Shown: positions 1-9,806 of the stretch, piece by piece
Numbering within the stretch: position 1 is the stretch's first letter
Layout of the letters: each line of letters starts with the position of its first letter
Origin: Mangrovivirga halotolerans
GTDB lineage: Bacteria; Bacteroidota; Bacteroidia; Cytophagales; Cyclobacteriaceae
DNA: 64,000 bases
Direction of reading: 5' to 3'
Assembly: GCF_026241165.1 (NCBI RefSeq)
Contig: NZ_JAPFQN010000005.1
Location: 641,821 to 705,820, forward strand
The notes under the pieces: generated by a model
The model's input: the letters and a program-made list of their open reading frames with translations, nothing else
What the model was told of the DNA's origin: nothing
Databases searched by the model: none
Made by a program: the position numbers and the translations under genes

Positions 1-1047
1 TGATAAATTCTTCAGACCATCCGCTGTAAAAGCGAATTTTATTCCTTTTTGATGTAATAATGATGCATTAGCAGGAGCCATTTCCCAATGTTTCATTTGA
101 GCCAGACTTATATCCATTGCGATATATGGATCACTCACATCAAACGCTTTAGGGAAATTTACAGGGATTATCAGTGATGCCCCGGTTTCTTTAATTTCGT
201 TTACCATTTGATATTCATCACCAACACCGTTAATTATAAACTGAACACCAAACTCATCACCTAACTTATCAGCCCGTAGAACTGAAAGCTTATCTTCGAC
301 TTCAAAAATCTGAGGAAGATTCATAGAATTATTGAGCCCTTCTAATGTTAGATCAAAATAAGGATTGGTCTCTTTATACCAATTGGCATCCATGAAGGTT
401 TGACGTAACAAAGCAATCGCTCCCATTAGTGAAGCTGGATAATCCTGAGTACTTGACCCTTTATCAAAACTGTAATGAGCCGCAGCATTAGCGTTTAAGA
501 TCATTTCATTGGTCTGTTCCCCTGCAAGATTAATTAAAGCAGATTTACCTCGTGCGATACCATCTTTATGATAACTTACTACAGTAGAAAATCCTGCTTT
601 TCTTAATTCATCAGCCTTCTTTTTATCAAAATTAAAAAGCTCTGCAGCCTGAACATCAGACCTTATCGCCATATTTGGATTATAAGGGCCTTTTCGGGGA
701 GAAGTTATCTGCTCTTTTTTACCCCAGCTAAACCCTCCATCCTTTACTTCCGGCATTCCAAAAGTTGAATAGGGATCAATGAAAGCTGGATAAATATGCC
801 TGCCCTTCAAATCAGTAATACTAAAACCATTTGGTATAGTACCATTCTCTTTAACAGAGACTACCCTCCCATCTTCTATCAATAAGGTTGCATTGGTAAT
901 TTCTGTGAAAGGATCAATATGAACCGTGCCATTTTTAAAAGCATATCTACCACTACGGTCGTCTTCAACATCATTTCTTGGAAAAGGATTTTGAGCAACA
1001 ACATTCAGTCCACTCATCAACAAGAAAAAAAATAATAGTTTTCTCAT
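1..1047 (-). CDS. Secreted amidohydrolase-family protein, 3' end cut off by the window
   Basis: An open frame of 349 codons runs from an ATG at 1047 off the left edge without a stop. The first 19 or so residues (MRKLLFFFLLMSGLNVVAQN) form a signal peptide. What follows resembles the N-terminal part of imidazolonepropionase-like metal-dependent hydrolases: a short beta-sandwich (residues about 30-80, ...NATLLIEDGRVVSV..., ITDLKGRHIYPAFID) and the start of the barrel. The usual HxH metal motif after the P-x-F-I-D segment is not seen here (it reads AFIDPYSTFG), so catalytic competence is uncertain. It is preceded by the methylase gene at 1109-1864 in the same direction with a 61-base gap. Substrate unknown. 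Bacteroidota often carry two such genes side by side; the partner, if any, is outside the window. Confidence 0.75.
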   Translation of the reverse strand, partial: MRKLLFFFLLMSGLNVVAQNPFPRNDVEDDRSGRYAFKNGTVHIDPFTEITNATLLIEDGRVVSVKENGTIPNGFSITDLKGRHIYPAFIDPYSTFGMPEVKDGGFSWGKKEQITSPRKGPYNPNMAIRSDVQAAELFNFDKKKADELRKAGFSTVVSYHKDGIARGKSALINLAGEQTNEMILNANAAAHYSFDKGSSTQDYPASLMGAIALLRQTFMDANWYKETNPYFDLTLEGLNNSMNLPQIFEVEDKLSVLRADKLGDEFGVQFIINGVGDEYQMVNEIKETGASLIIPVNFPKAFDVSDPYIAMDISLAQMKHWEMAPANASLLHQKGIKFAFTADGLKNLS

Positions 1048-1108
1048 TTATTAAGTCTATTGGGTTATAAAAAATTCGTTTAAACAATTAAGCTACAAGA
1101 TAAATAAA

Positions 1109-1864
1109 TTATTTCTTTTTTAACCGAAAGATATTATCACAGAGTATGCCCGTGGCAACAGCGGCATTTAAAGATTCGGTAGTACCGAATCCCGGGATAG
1201 TTATTTTGTTTTGACACAAAGTTTCTACTTCAGGTGAGATTCCATGGCTTTCATTTCCGATAATTAAAAATCCAGCTTCAGGTAATTGTTCTAAAGAGTG
1301 AATATTTTCACCTCCAAGAAAGGCTCCATAGGATGGAATATTTGAATTTTTATTTAAAATTTCAGCGATTTCATTATAAGTTACATTTACTCGTGTAAAA
1401 GAACCCATTGTTGCGCTGATGACTTTTGGATTATAAAAATCAGCTGATTCCTGCGAACAGATCACATTTTTAATACCATACCAGTCAGCAATTCGAATAA
1501 TGGTTCCAAGATTCCCCGGATCCCTGATATCATCTAAAAGAAGCGTCCAGGAATCTTTCTTTATATCAACCTGGCTATCTGGTATCTCAGCAATAGCAAG
1601 TCCTGCATTATTAGTCTGGTAAAATGAAATAGATTCAAGTTCATTCTCTTTAACTATTTCAAGTACACTACTTACATTTTGAATATCAGAGGTGTTAATT
1701 GTATTAAAAAACGAAGATGTAAGGTACAGTTTTTCTATCTTTACAGTGGAATGAAGCAACTCGTTGATATTTTTAGCACCTTCGACTAAAAACCTTTGAG
1801 TTTTCTTTCTGTATTTTTTTAATTGCAATTGTTTTATTCGTTTAACAGCATTTTTAGATAGCAT
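1109..1864 (-). CDS. TrmH/SpoU-family RNA 2'-O-methyltransferase
   Basis: The 251-residue protein has the two-part build of SpoU methylases. An N-terminal L30e-like RNA-binding segment (about residues 1-95, with FLVEGAKNINELL) is followed by the knotted SPOUT catalytic domain. Its motifs are visible: LLLDDIRDPGNLGTIIRIADW near residue 110 (motif 1), IIGNESHGIS near 200 (motif 2) and the SLNAAVATGIL segment (motif 3). Such enzymes methylate a ribose 2'-OH in 23S rRNA or tRNA using S-adenosylmethionine; which site is modified cannot be told from sequence. The ATG at 1864 lies only 9 bases from the divergent tamL start, so any promoters must lie inside the opposite gene or overlap. A second paralogue, closer to TrmH, is at 28173-28853. 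Confidence 0.88.
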   Translation of the reverse strand: MLSKNAVKRIKQLQLKKYRKKTQRFLVEGAKNINELLHSTVKIEKLYLTSSFFNTINTSDIQNVSSVLEIVKENELESISFYQTNNAGLAIAEIPDSQVDIKKDSWTLLLDDIRDPGNLGTIIRIADWYGIKNVICSQESADFYNPKVISATMGSFTRVNVTYNEIAEILNKNSNIPSYGAFLGGENIHSLEQLPEAGFLIIGNESHGISPEVETLCQNKITIPGFGTTESLNAAVATGILCDNIFRLKKK

Positions 1865-1873
1865 AGGCCAAAT

Positions 1874-4324
1874 TTGAATAAGTATAATCTAATAATATTG
1901 CCCCTTATTACCCTTCTGTTATCAGGCTGTTTAGGCACTCGTTATTTAGAGGGTAATGAAAAGCTATTAGTTAAAAATAAGATCAAAGGTGAGGTAAATA
2001 TACCAAATAGTGACATTGAACCGGTAATTATTCAAAAGCCAAATAAAAAATTACCCATTATTCCATTTGCTATTTATGTATGGTTTTATGAAACCGGAGA
2101 AAGATATTATGATGTTGATGAGATTCTTGAGGATAAGCAGGAAGTAATTGAAAAGTACAATAGCAGAATCGAGGAGGCTGAAAAAGAGAAGAAAAAGAAT
2201 AAACTACAAAGAAAAAGGCGCAAGAAAGTATCGAAGATAGATAAAAAACTGGAAGAAGGAAATTTATTAATGCGCTGGGGAGAACCACTAGCAGTTTATG
2301 ATAGTTCCCTATCTTCAACCTCCGCAGCTGCAATTGAGCAGCTTCTAAAAAATAAAGGCTATTTCAATGCAGAGGTAGATTACCATATTGACACTGCCAG
2401 AAACAATGAAAAAGTTATTGTTACCTATGAACTTAATCCTAAAGCAAGATATTTGATCAGGGATGTTTCATACGACATTCAAGATTCAACTTTAGAGGAG
2501 ACTCTTTCAAAAGCTAAGGACATACGAAAAATCAAGACTGGTGTAGCTTATGATCAGGCAATTCTGATAGATAAGCGAAATGAACTTGATGCTTATCTGA
2601 AAAACCATGGTTACTTTAATTTTAACAGGGAATACATTAGGGCGACTGTAACCAAGCATGATTCACTAAATGTTGTTGATATTAACATCAACATACTTAA
2701 TCCAGAAAATAAAAATTCCCATAGTCTATATAAAATTGATTCTGTAACGATGGTTACTGATTCAGATGTTAAAAATAAAGAAGAGCCGAGACAAAAAATT
2801 TACTATAGAGGAATCAGTTATAAGTATTTTGAAAAAACCTATTCTTCAAAAGTACTAACCAGTCGTATTTTTGTTAAACCAGGTCAATTATATAGCAGAG
2901 AAAACATATTCGACACCCAGAGACAGTTGGGTACACTTGATATGTTCAGAACTATTAATATAACATATGATACCCTGGGTGGAAATATTGATGTATTTAT
3001 ATCGGTTACCCCACTGAAAAAGTTTCAGATGGCAAATGAATTTGGCCTGGGTATTAATATTAGCCAGGGAGTTCCGGGGCCTTTCTACAACCTTACTCTT
3101 AAAAACAGAAATACATTTGGTGGGTTAGAAATACTTCAGTTAAATGCAAGGGTAGGTTTTGAGCGAGTGGCTACTGAAAATGAGTCTAATAATGAGTTTT
3201 ACAACAACAATGAATATGGTGCGAATTTAAGTTTGACATTCCCTCAGTTTATTCTTCCGTTAGGTGAAGCCAGAAAAACAAATATGGGTAAGCTAAATCC
3301 GACAACTAAAATCTTAACGGGTTATAATTATGTATCCACACCGGAATATCAACGGGAAAATATTAACGCCTATATTTCATATCAATGGTTCAAACATCAA
3401 AAAAATTATTATAATCTAACACCACTTGAGGTTTATTTAATCGACTCCGAAATCAAAGACTCATTGTTTCAGGCCAGGCTGAGAGAACTTGAATTACAAG
3501 GAAATAGTTTGATAAGAAGTTTTGATCCTTCTTTTGTGAGCGCCACATATTTCACTTTTACAAAGAACATTAATCAATACGGACAAGGAAGCGATAATAA
3601 TTCTGCATATTTCAGACTATTGCTTGAACACGGAGGGATTATACCGGAGTTTAATAGTAGTTTAACTTTTTTCAAATACGACAAAGTATCGGTAGATTTT
3701 CGTCGATTGATAGTTTTTGATGAACGAACTCAACTAGCTTACAAAATTAAAGGAGGTGTTGCTGTCCCTTACGGATCAGGCAGTGAAAACCTTGCTCCTC
3801 TCCCCTATGAAAAATACTTTTTCACCGGAGGAAGTAACTCTATTAGAGCCTGGCGATCAAAAAGGCTTGGTCCCGGAGATTACCAACCTTTATTTTTTGT
3901 TGGAGATACTGATTCATTAGCTTACGATGACAGATTTGAGCAACCCGGTGAGATATTATTAGAAGCCAGTATCGAATTCAGACAGAATCTAGCTGGATTC
4001 ATAGATATTGCGTTTTTTATTGATGCAGGTAATGTATGGCGGCTAAAGGATGTTAATCTTAATCCAGAGGGAAGTGCTAATACTGAAAATGGTAAATTTG
4101 AATTTGAGAATTTTTATAAAGAAATCGCTGTTGGAAGTGGTGCTGGTCTCAGGTTAGACTTTTCCTATATTGTAGTTCGGTTTGATGTTGGTGTGAAAAT
4201 TCATGACCCTGGCAGAGCTGAAGGAAGACGATTTATATGGGATGAAGGATTTAACAAATACCCATACAATACCAGAGCTGCAGACCCATTTGTTCTCAAC
4301 ATTGGTGTTGGATATCCTTTCTAG
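1874..4324 (+). CDS. tamL: TamL-type outer-membrane assembly lipoprotein (Omp85/BamA superfamily)
   Basis: The 816-residue protein begins with a lipoprotein signal ending LLLSGC (Cys19). It then has POTRA-like segments (about residues 150-400), a very charged lysine/glutamate-rich insert at about 85-130, and a C-terminal Omp85 barrel (about 430-816) that ends in an aromatic residue (GYPF). The motif EKYFFTGGSNSIRAWRSKRLGPG in the barrel is the conserved loop-6 type signature of Omp85 proteins. In Bacteroidota this lipidated TamA homologue is called TamL and works with TamB. No tamB lies next to it here. The only in-frame initiator is TTG at 1874; the frame upstream closes at 1859-1861, and no ATG occurs before the signal peptide. 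Its stop codon overlaps the stop of the convergent kinase gene. Confidence 0.85.
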   Translation: MNKYNLIILPLITLLLSGCLGTRYLEGNEKLLVKNKIKGEVNIPNSDIEPVIIQKPNKKLPIIPFAIYVWFYETGERYYDVDEILEDKQEVIEKYNSRIEEAEKEKKKNKLQRKRRKKVSKIDKKLEEGNLLMRWGEPLAVYDSSLSSTSAAAIEQLLKNKGYFNAEVDYHIDTARNNEKVIVTYELNPKARYLIRDVSYDIQDSTLEETLSKAKDIRKIKTGVAYDQAILIDKRNELDAYLKNHGYFNFNREYIRATVTKHDSLNVVDININILNPENKNSHSLYKIDSVTMVTDSDVKNKEEPRQKIYYRGISYKYFEKTYSSKVLTSRIFVKPGQLYSRENIFDTQRQLGTLDMFRTINITYDTLGGNIDVFISVTPLKKFQMANEFGLGINISQGVPGPFYNLTLKNRNTFGGLEILQLNARVGFERVATENESNNEFYNNNEYGANLSLTFPQFILPLGEARKTNMGKLNPTTKILTGYNYVSTPEYQRENINAYISYQWFKHQKNYYNLTPLEVYLIDSEIKDSLFQARLRELELQGNSLIRSFDPSFVSATYFTFTKNINQYGQGSDNNSAYFRLLLEHGGIIPEFNSSLTFFKYDKVSVDFRRLIVFDERTQLAYKIKGGVAVPYGSGSENLAPLPYEKYFFTGGSNSIRAWRSKRLGPGDYQPLFFVGDTDSLAYDDRFEQPGEILLEASIEFRQNLAGFIDIAFFIDAGNVWRLKDVNLNPEGSANTENGKFEFENFYKEIAVGSGAGLRLDFSYIVVRFDVGVKIHDPGRAEGRRFIWDEGFNKYPYNTRAADPFVLNIGVGYPF

Positions 4325-7300
4325 ATTGAAAAATCCGGGATACTAAAACATATCTGTGTCCCCTTTTGTTCTTCAGAATTAACTTCTATTTCACCATCCT
4401 GAGCCTCTACAAAGTCTTTGCATAAATTTAAACCAAGTCCTGTTCCTGCTTCCTGAAATGTTCCCGGCTTAGAAAGAACATCTTCATTACTAAATAAGTC
4501 ATTAAGCGTTTCTTTATTCATTCCGACACCATCATCTTTAACACAGAGCCAAAGTATACCACTCCTCACACTGGCTGTAACAATGATTTCTCCATTTTCA
4601 TTTGTGAATTTCACGGCGTTACTAACCAAATTCCTCACTACTGTTTTTAACATATTCTTATCATAACGAACGGTGATTTTTTCATCAACATTATTTACAA
4701 ATGTGATATTCTTAAACTTAAGATCCATATCAATAAGTTGAGCACAACTATCTACCATTAATCTTAAATTCACGGATTCAGGTTTTGGTTTAATACCACT
4801 CATTTGACTTTTTGCCCATTGCAATAAGTTCTCTAAAAACGATTGAATCTTAACTACATCTCTGCTTAAATTACCAGCGAGCATTTTTAACTCATCAGCA
4901 CTAAGATTACCACTTGCCAATAACCGCAATACGGAGCCAAAGGAATTTAAAGGCCCCCTGAGATCATGACTTATAATAGAAAACAGTCGATCCTTCACTG
5001 AATTTAATTGTAAAAGCTCATCTCTGTGTTCTCGAATCTGCTCTTTTTGATTATTTAAATCGGAAGTTCTTTGGTTGACCATTTCTTCCAACATTTTATT
5101 CCGCTTCTTAAGAACCTTTACCCTGCTGCGTTGAATAAAAAGGAAAAGAAGGATAATAATTCCAGCCAGAAGAACAATAAACCATAGTTTTTTATAAAAA
5201 TATTCTGCTTTTTCAATAGAAAATGATGCAGCATTTTTACTTTGAACACCGTCACCATTTATAGCTCTCACCATAAAAGTATATTCACCTTCCGGAATAT
5301 CATTATAAAAAGCAGACCTGTTATTTCCTCTTTTAATCCATGTCTCATCATAGCCATCCAGCATATATTCATATGATACTTTATCTGGTTGACTCAAACT
5401 AATTCCAGTAAATTGTACTTCAAGCCTATGCTTACCTGGACTGATTTGTATGTTTTTACTGTCTTTTACTATTTCTCCATCCAGAATTATATTTTCAATG
5501 TGAATCGCAGGTGGAGTAAGGTTTTGTTTGATCTCAGAGGGATAAATGATCGATATACCTCGGGAGGTAGAGACCCATGTCCCACCATTATCATCAGCCA
5601 AACCAATTGATAAAGAGGCAATTTCATTTGATAACATTCCATCACTTCGGGAATACATCTTTGCAGAAGGTAATGTGGATGTATTGCCGTGAATAAAATT
5701 TATTAACTCTTTTTCGTTTATTCGTAGCAAACCGTTATTCGTAGTAAACCAAAGATCCCCTCTTTTACCTTTAATAATCTGAAAAACAGTTTGTTTTAGA
5801 ATATTCTCATTCCCATTAATGAATTTCGGTTTATCATCTTCTATCTTAAAAAGGCCTAGGATAGAACCAAATAATAAAGTACCATCATTCAATTCAGTAG
5901 CGCGAAAAACGATATTCCCATCATTTACATCATTGTCAGCTATTTTTGATATAGTTTTATCTCTTATCCTAAAAAGTCCCTGACCATTAGTACTTACCCA
6001 TATCGTTCCTTTTTTATCTCTGTACAAATTTAAAATCCAAGAATCTGCCAGATCAGAATCATTTGAAAATAATTTAACTTCCTCATTTATGAAGTTGTAA
6101 ATGTAAAGACCTTCAACTGTACCTATTAATAAAGAAGAATCATCATATTTGATAATGTCTCTTATCTTTTCTGATTTAAATTCACTTTGCAGCCCAATTT
6201 GTTTAACAATTTGACCGTTTTCAACTTTAATTAACCCACTATAGGATGCCAGCCATAACGAATTATCATTTTCAATATAAATATCCCTTACATCTATTCC
6301 TTTGGTAGATGTTAAAAAGTGAAATTCACCTGAATAAAACTCTGCAACACCATTCTGAGTTCCAATAAATATTTTTTCATCACCTCTGATAATAGAATGA
6401 ACGCTATTAGAAGGCAGCCCTTGATATTTGGTGATATTTATAAAATTCCCTCTTTTAAACCTTATTAATCCTTGATCATTAGTACCAAACCAATAGTTAC
6501 CCTCAAAATCTTCGATAATTACTTCGATAACTCCAGTTCTTAGTCCGATATTATCTCCCACATAATAGCCTGAACCATCATCTAATATAGCAACACCTGC
6601 ATTTGTACCAATAAATACTTTTCCATGTACATCTTCAAAAATGTAGGTAACTTCATTTCCTGGTAAATCATTTCGAGTGTACTTTGCCAATGTATTATTT
6701 CTTAAGGTATATAACCCATCGGTTCCCCCAAATAAAACCGAGCCATTTGAAATCCCATATACCGCATTCCACTCTATTGAGGGTAAATAATTATTTAATA
6801 AGTTCATCGATTGATCAAAATGGAAAATTCCATTTGCCAGGGTGGTTATAAATATATTATTCCCTAAAATGTAGGTATCAGTTACTGTTACCTTTGCAAT
6901 CTCCGGGTGATCAACATTCCGGTACTTCCCAGTATTTTTGTTGAAAAATAAAACACCTTCACGAGTACCAAGTATAAATTCTTTTCCAGAATCGGAAATT
7001 GATGTGATGACACCATTTGAAACATTTTCTGGAATAAAGGATTGAAACTTTTCATCTTTATATTTTAACAGCCCCTGACCATTGGTTCCGATCCACAAAC
7101 TACTATCTGTATTAGAAAAATAAAGCGATAAAAAACCTGATGATTTTATAGAAGGATGAGTTGAAAAATTATATAACTCAATATCATATCCATCAAATTT
7201 ACATAGCCCGTTATATGTAGCAAACCAGAGAAAGCCATTTTCGTCTTGAATGATATCCCTGATAGAATTATTTGGTAATCCATTATCCGAATTCCAAATA

Positions 7301-7425
7301 TCTGCCTGGTAATTCAATAATGAAAAATAGGATGGTAGATCACTTCCATTTTTATCCTGTGACTTTGAAGGAAAAATTGAAAAAATCAGAATAAAAAATA
7401 CCTGCAGGAGCAGCTTAAAATTCAT
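4321..7425 (-). CDS. Sensor histidine kinase with periplasmic two-component-propeller (Reg_prop) and Y_Y_Y domains
   Basis: This 1034-residue protein has a signal peptide (cleavage near residue 22) and about fourteen Reg_prop propeller repeats (NGLPNNSIRDI, GTNGQGL, GLPSNSVHSI and similar) to about residue 630. A Y_Y_Y immunoglobulin-like domain follows (about 650-730, with FMVRAINGDGV), then one membrane helix (LWFIVLLAGIIILLFLFIQ), a coiled coil and a HisKA-HATPase kinase. The phospho-acceptor is His820 (SHDLRGPLNS); N, G1 and G2 boxes are present (NLVSNAVKF, DDGVGM, GTGLGL). It has the sensor of the hybrid two-component regulators that control polysaccharide loci, but lacks the receiver and AraC-type DNA-binding domains. 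It therefore needs a separate response regulator, and none is in the window. Ligand unknown. Start ATG 7425. Confidence 0.9.
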   Translation of the reverse strand: MNFKLLLQVFFILIFSIFPSKSQDKNGSDLPSYFSLLNYQADIWNSDNGLPNNSIRDIIQDENGFLWFATYNGLCKFDGYDIELYNFSTHPSIKSSGFLSLYFSNTDSSLWIGTNGQGLLKYKDEKFQSFIPENVSNGVITSISDSGKEFILGTREGVLFFNKNTGKYRNVDHPEIAKVTVTDTYILGNNIFITTLANGIFHFDQSMNLLNNYLPSIEWNAVYGISNGSVLFGGTDGLYTLRNNTLAKYTRNDLPGNEVTYIFEDVHGKVFIGTNAGVAILDDGSGYYVGDNIGLRTGVIEVIIEDFEGNYWFGTNDQGLIRFKRGNFINITKYQGLPSNSVHSIIRGDEKIFIGTQNGVAEFYSGEFHFLTSTKGIDVRDIYIENDNSLWLASYSGLIKVENGQIVKQIGLQSEFKSEKIRDIIKYDDSSLLIGTVEGLYIYNFINEEVKLFSNDSDLADSWILNLYRDKKGTIWVSTNGQGLFRIRDKTISKIADNDVNDGNIVFRATELNDGTLLFGSILGLFKIEDDKPKFINGNENILKQTVFQIIKGKRGDLWFTTNNGLLRINEKELINFIHGNTSTLPSAKMYSRSDGMLSNEIASLSIGLADDNGGTWVSTSRGISIIYPSEIKQNLTPPAIHIENIILDGEIVKDSKNIQISPGKHRLEVQFTGISLSQPDKVSYEYMLDGYDETWIKRGNNRSAFYNDIPEGEYTFMVRAINGDGVQSKNAASFSIEKAEYFYKKLWFIVLLAGIIILLFLFIQRSRVKVLKKRNKMLEEMVNQRTSDLNNQKEQIREHRDELLQLNSVKDRLFSIISHDLRGPLNSFGSVLRLLASGNLSADELKMLAGNLSRDVVKIQSFLENLLQWAKSQMSGIKPKPESVNLRLMVDSCAQLIDMDLKFKNITFVNNVDEKITVRYDKNMLKTVVRNLVSNAVKFTNENGEIIVTASVRSGILWLCVKDDGVGMNKETLNDLFSNEDVLSKPGTFQEAGTGLGLNLCKDFVEAQDGEIEVNSEEQKGTQICFSIPDFSI

Positions 7426-7448
7426 ATTATTTACAAAATGTTATTTCA

Positions 7449-7456
7449 CAAATATA
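7449..7456 (-). promoter_or_regulatory. Candidate -7 box of the sensor kinase gene
   Basis: On the minus strand this reads TATATTTG, an exact match to the Bacteroidota -7 consensus TAnnTTTG, 23 bases upstream of the ATG at 7425. No clear TTG is seen at the usual distance upstream, so support rests on one box. Confidence 0.4.
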
Positions 7457-7497
7457 TAACCAAATTCTTTTAATTAAAATTTTTATAACAAATGTAC

Positions 7498-7530
7498 AAT
7501 AAAAAAAGACTGCCAGTTTAGACAGCCTTT
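7498..7530 (-). terminator. Rho-independent terminator of glnN
   Basis: On the minus strand AAAGGCTGTC and GGCAGTCTTT pair over ten positions (two G-U pairs) around a six-base loop, followed by a run of T. It lies 24 bases after the glnN stop and shields the downstream kinase gene. Confidence 0.85.
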
Positions 7531-7553
7531 TTTTATTAGTATTCAATATTATT

Positions 7554-9716
7554 TTATCTTAAAAATAACATTTCTCTGTATTTCACAAGAGGCCAATCTT
7601 CATCATCAACAAGCAATTCAAGCTTATCTACATGATATCTGATCGAATCAAAATACTGAATTTTTACATCATCGCAATAAGCGATTGCCTTTTCTTCCAG
7701 ATCTTCAATTTTATTGATTCTCTTTCTTTCATTGGTCATATCCTTAATACCGGCATTGATTGCAGAAATATGTTCTGAAATCTTTTCGATATTTTTAACC
7801 ACTTCAGTATTATCAACACCAAGACCTTTTAAGCCATTCGCGTTTGCTATCAATTTATTCTGATAGTTTACCGCTGTTGGAATAATATGATTTAAGGCAA
7901 GATCACCAATCATTCTAGATTCGATCTGAATCTTCATAATGTAGTTTTCAAGCATTATCTCATGACGAGCATCAAGCTCAACTTCATTACAAACATTATG
8001 CCTTGCAAAAAGCTCTTTAGACTCTTTTGTAACATAAGCATGAAGAGCTCTTGGAGTATCTTTGATATTAGGAAGACCTCGTTTTTCAGCTTCTTTTACC
8101 CATTCTTCTGAGTATCCATCCCCCTCAAACCTAACTTTTTTCGATTCTTTAATATATTCTCTTAGAATATTAATTACAGCAAGTCTTTTTTCAGTACCGT
8201 TCTTAACTTCCTTTTCTACAGCTTCAGCAAACTTTGTCAACTGATCTGCAACTACAAGATTTAAGGCGGTCATTGGTTGAGCACTATTTGCTTCTGAACC
8301 AACTGCTCTGAATTCGAATTTATTTCCTGTGAAAGCGAAAGGTGAAGTTCTGTTTCTATCAGTGTTATCAAGAATGATCTGAGGAATTTTATCAATTCCC
8401 AGCTTCATATACATGTTATCACCTTTTTTCAGCTTGATATTACCATTTTCTTCAAGCTCATTAAGTACTGCAGTCAATTCGCTTCCTATAAATACAGAAA
8501 CAATTGCAGGAGGAGCTTCGTTGGCACCTAATCTGTGATCATTACCTGGAGAAGCGATACTGGCTCTTAAAAGCTTAGCATGCTCATCAACAGCCTTAAT
8601 AGTACAAACAAAGAAAGTCAAAAATTGCAGATTTTCTCTTGCGCTACTGCTTGGTTGAAAAAGGTTTACACCATTATTAGTAATAAGTGACCAGTTGTTG
8701 TGCTTACCACTACCATTTAGTCCTTTAAATGGCTTTTCATGGAATAAGATCTTAAGCTTATGCTTTTCCGAAACTTTCCCCATCACATCCATTAATAATT
8801 GATTGTGGTCGGCTGCAATGTTTATTTCTTCAAAGACGGGAGCTACTTCAAACTGACTTGGAGCAACCTCATTGTGACGGGTCGTAACAGGAATACCTAG
8901 TTTAAGGCATTCAAATTCGAAATCCTTCATAAAGTTTCTTACTCTGGAAGGAATAGATCCGAAGTAATGATCATCCAGCTGCTGTCCTCTTGCAGGATCA
9001 TGGCCAAATACAGTTCTTCCACCCATCACAAGATCGGGTCTTGCTGCATATAATGCTTCATCTATAGCAAAATACTCTTGTTCTACTCCCAAAACTGGAG
9101 TTACAGAAGTAACATTTCGATCGAATAATTTACAAACTTTTGTTGCAGCTATATTAACTGCTTCCATGGCTTTCAATAATGGAGCTTTATTATCCAGTGC
9201 TTCACCAGTATAAGAAACAAATACAGTCGGTATGCATAATGTTTCATCAATTATAAACATCGGTGAAGACGGGTCCCAGGCAGTATAACCACGAGCTTCA
9301 AACGTAGAGCGGATACCTCCATTAGGAAATGAACTAGCATCTGGCTCTTGTTGAACAAGTTTTGAACCTTTAAACTTCTCTATCTCATCAAGTGGATCAA
9401 AAAATCCATCATGCTTTTCAGCTGTTGACCCAGTCAATGGTTGAAACCAGTGAGTATAATGAGTTGCTCCTTTGTTCAGAGCCCAGGTCTTAACAGCAGC
9501 GGCAACTGCATCAGCAGATTCCTCATCGATCTTTTTTCCTTTCGAAATAGCATTCTTTACTTTTTTGAAAACATCCGGAGATAGTGTTGCCTGCATTTGT
9601 TTCAATCCAAATGTATTCTCTCCGAAATAAGTAGAAGCAGGTTTGTTTGGATAATCAGGAGTAACGATTCCCCTACTACCAAGCTGCTCAAGAGCTTTTT
9701 GTCTTAATGTAGCCAT
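7554..9716 (-). CDS. glnN: Glutamine synthetase type III
   Basis: The 720-residue length and the N-terminal block (STYFGENTFGLKQMQ) mark the type III (GlnN) family, larger than the 450-470-residue type I enzyme. It makes glutamine from glutamate, ammonia and ATP in the cytoplasm as a large oligomer. Conserved catalytic blocks are visible: GVEQEYF, the ATP-binding NGSGKHNNWSL at about residues 334-344, and RNRTSPFAFTGNKFEFRAVGS, which contributes phosphate and substrate contacts. It stands alone: its own promoter upstream, its own terminator downstream, and divergent to mtaB. Regulation by nitrogen supply is expected for the family. The sequence offers a promoter with an inverted repeat over its -33 region (9775-9810). 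Confidence 0.96.
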   Translation of the reverse strand: MATLRQKALEQLGSRGIVTPDYPNKPASTYFGENTFGLKQMQATLSPDVFKKVKNAISKGKKIDEESADAVAAAVKTWALNKGATHYTHWFQPLTGSTAEKHDGFFDPLDEIEKFKGSKLVQQEPDASSFPNGGIRSTFEARGYTAWDPSSPMFIIDETLCIPTVFVSYTGEALDNKAPLLKAMEAVNIAATKVCKLFDRNVTSVTPVLGVEQEYFAIDEALYAARPDLVMGGRTVFGHDPARGQQLDDHYFGSIPSRVRNFMKDFEFECLKLGIPVTTRHNEVAPSQFEVAPVFEEINIAADHNQLLMDVMGKVSEKHKLKILFHEKPFKGLNGSGKHNNWSLITNNGVNLFQPSSSARENLQFLTFFVCTIKAVDEHAKLLRASIASPGNDHRLGANEAPPAIVSVFIGSELTAVLNELEENGNIKLKKGDNMYMKLGIDKIPQIILDNTDRNRTSPFAFTGNKFEFRAVGSEANSAQPMTALNLVVADQLTKFAEAVEKEVKNGTEKRLAVINILREYIKESKKVRFEGDGYSEEWVKEAEKRGLPNIKDTPRALHAYVTKESKELFARHNVCNEVELDARHEIMLENYIMKIQIESRMIGDLALNHIIPTAVNYQNKLIANANGLKGLGVDNTEVVKNIEKISEHISAINAGIKDMTNERKRINKIEDLEEKAIAYCDDVKIQYFDSIRYHVDKLELLVDDEDWPLVKYREMLFLR

Positions 9717-9774
9717 AAAATTATTTTATTGTCCAGTTAGTTATTAAAAATAAGCAATCTTAAAAAAGCTGTTT

Positions 9775-9806
9775 CAAAATTAACCCTTATTTTTTGCCAA
9801 TTGCAA
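9775..9806 (-). promoter_or_regulatory. Promoter of glnN (TTG - 21 bases - TAATTTTG)
   Basis: On the minus strand TTG (9806-9804) is followed after 21 bases by TAATTTTG (9782-9775). Both the boxes and the spacing fit the Bacteroidota primary-sigma consensus. Transcription would begin near 9769, giving a leader of about 50 bases before the glnN ATG. Confidence 0.65.
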
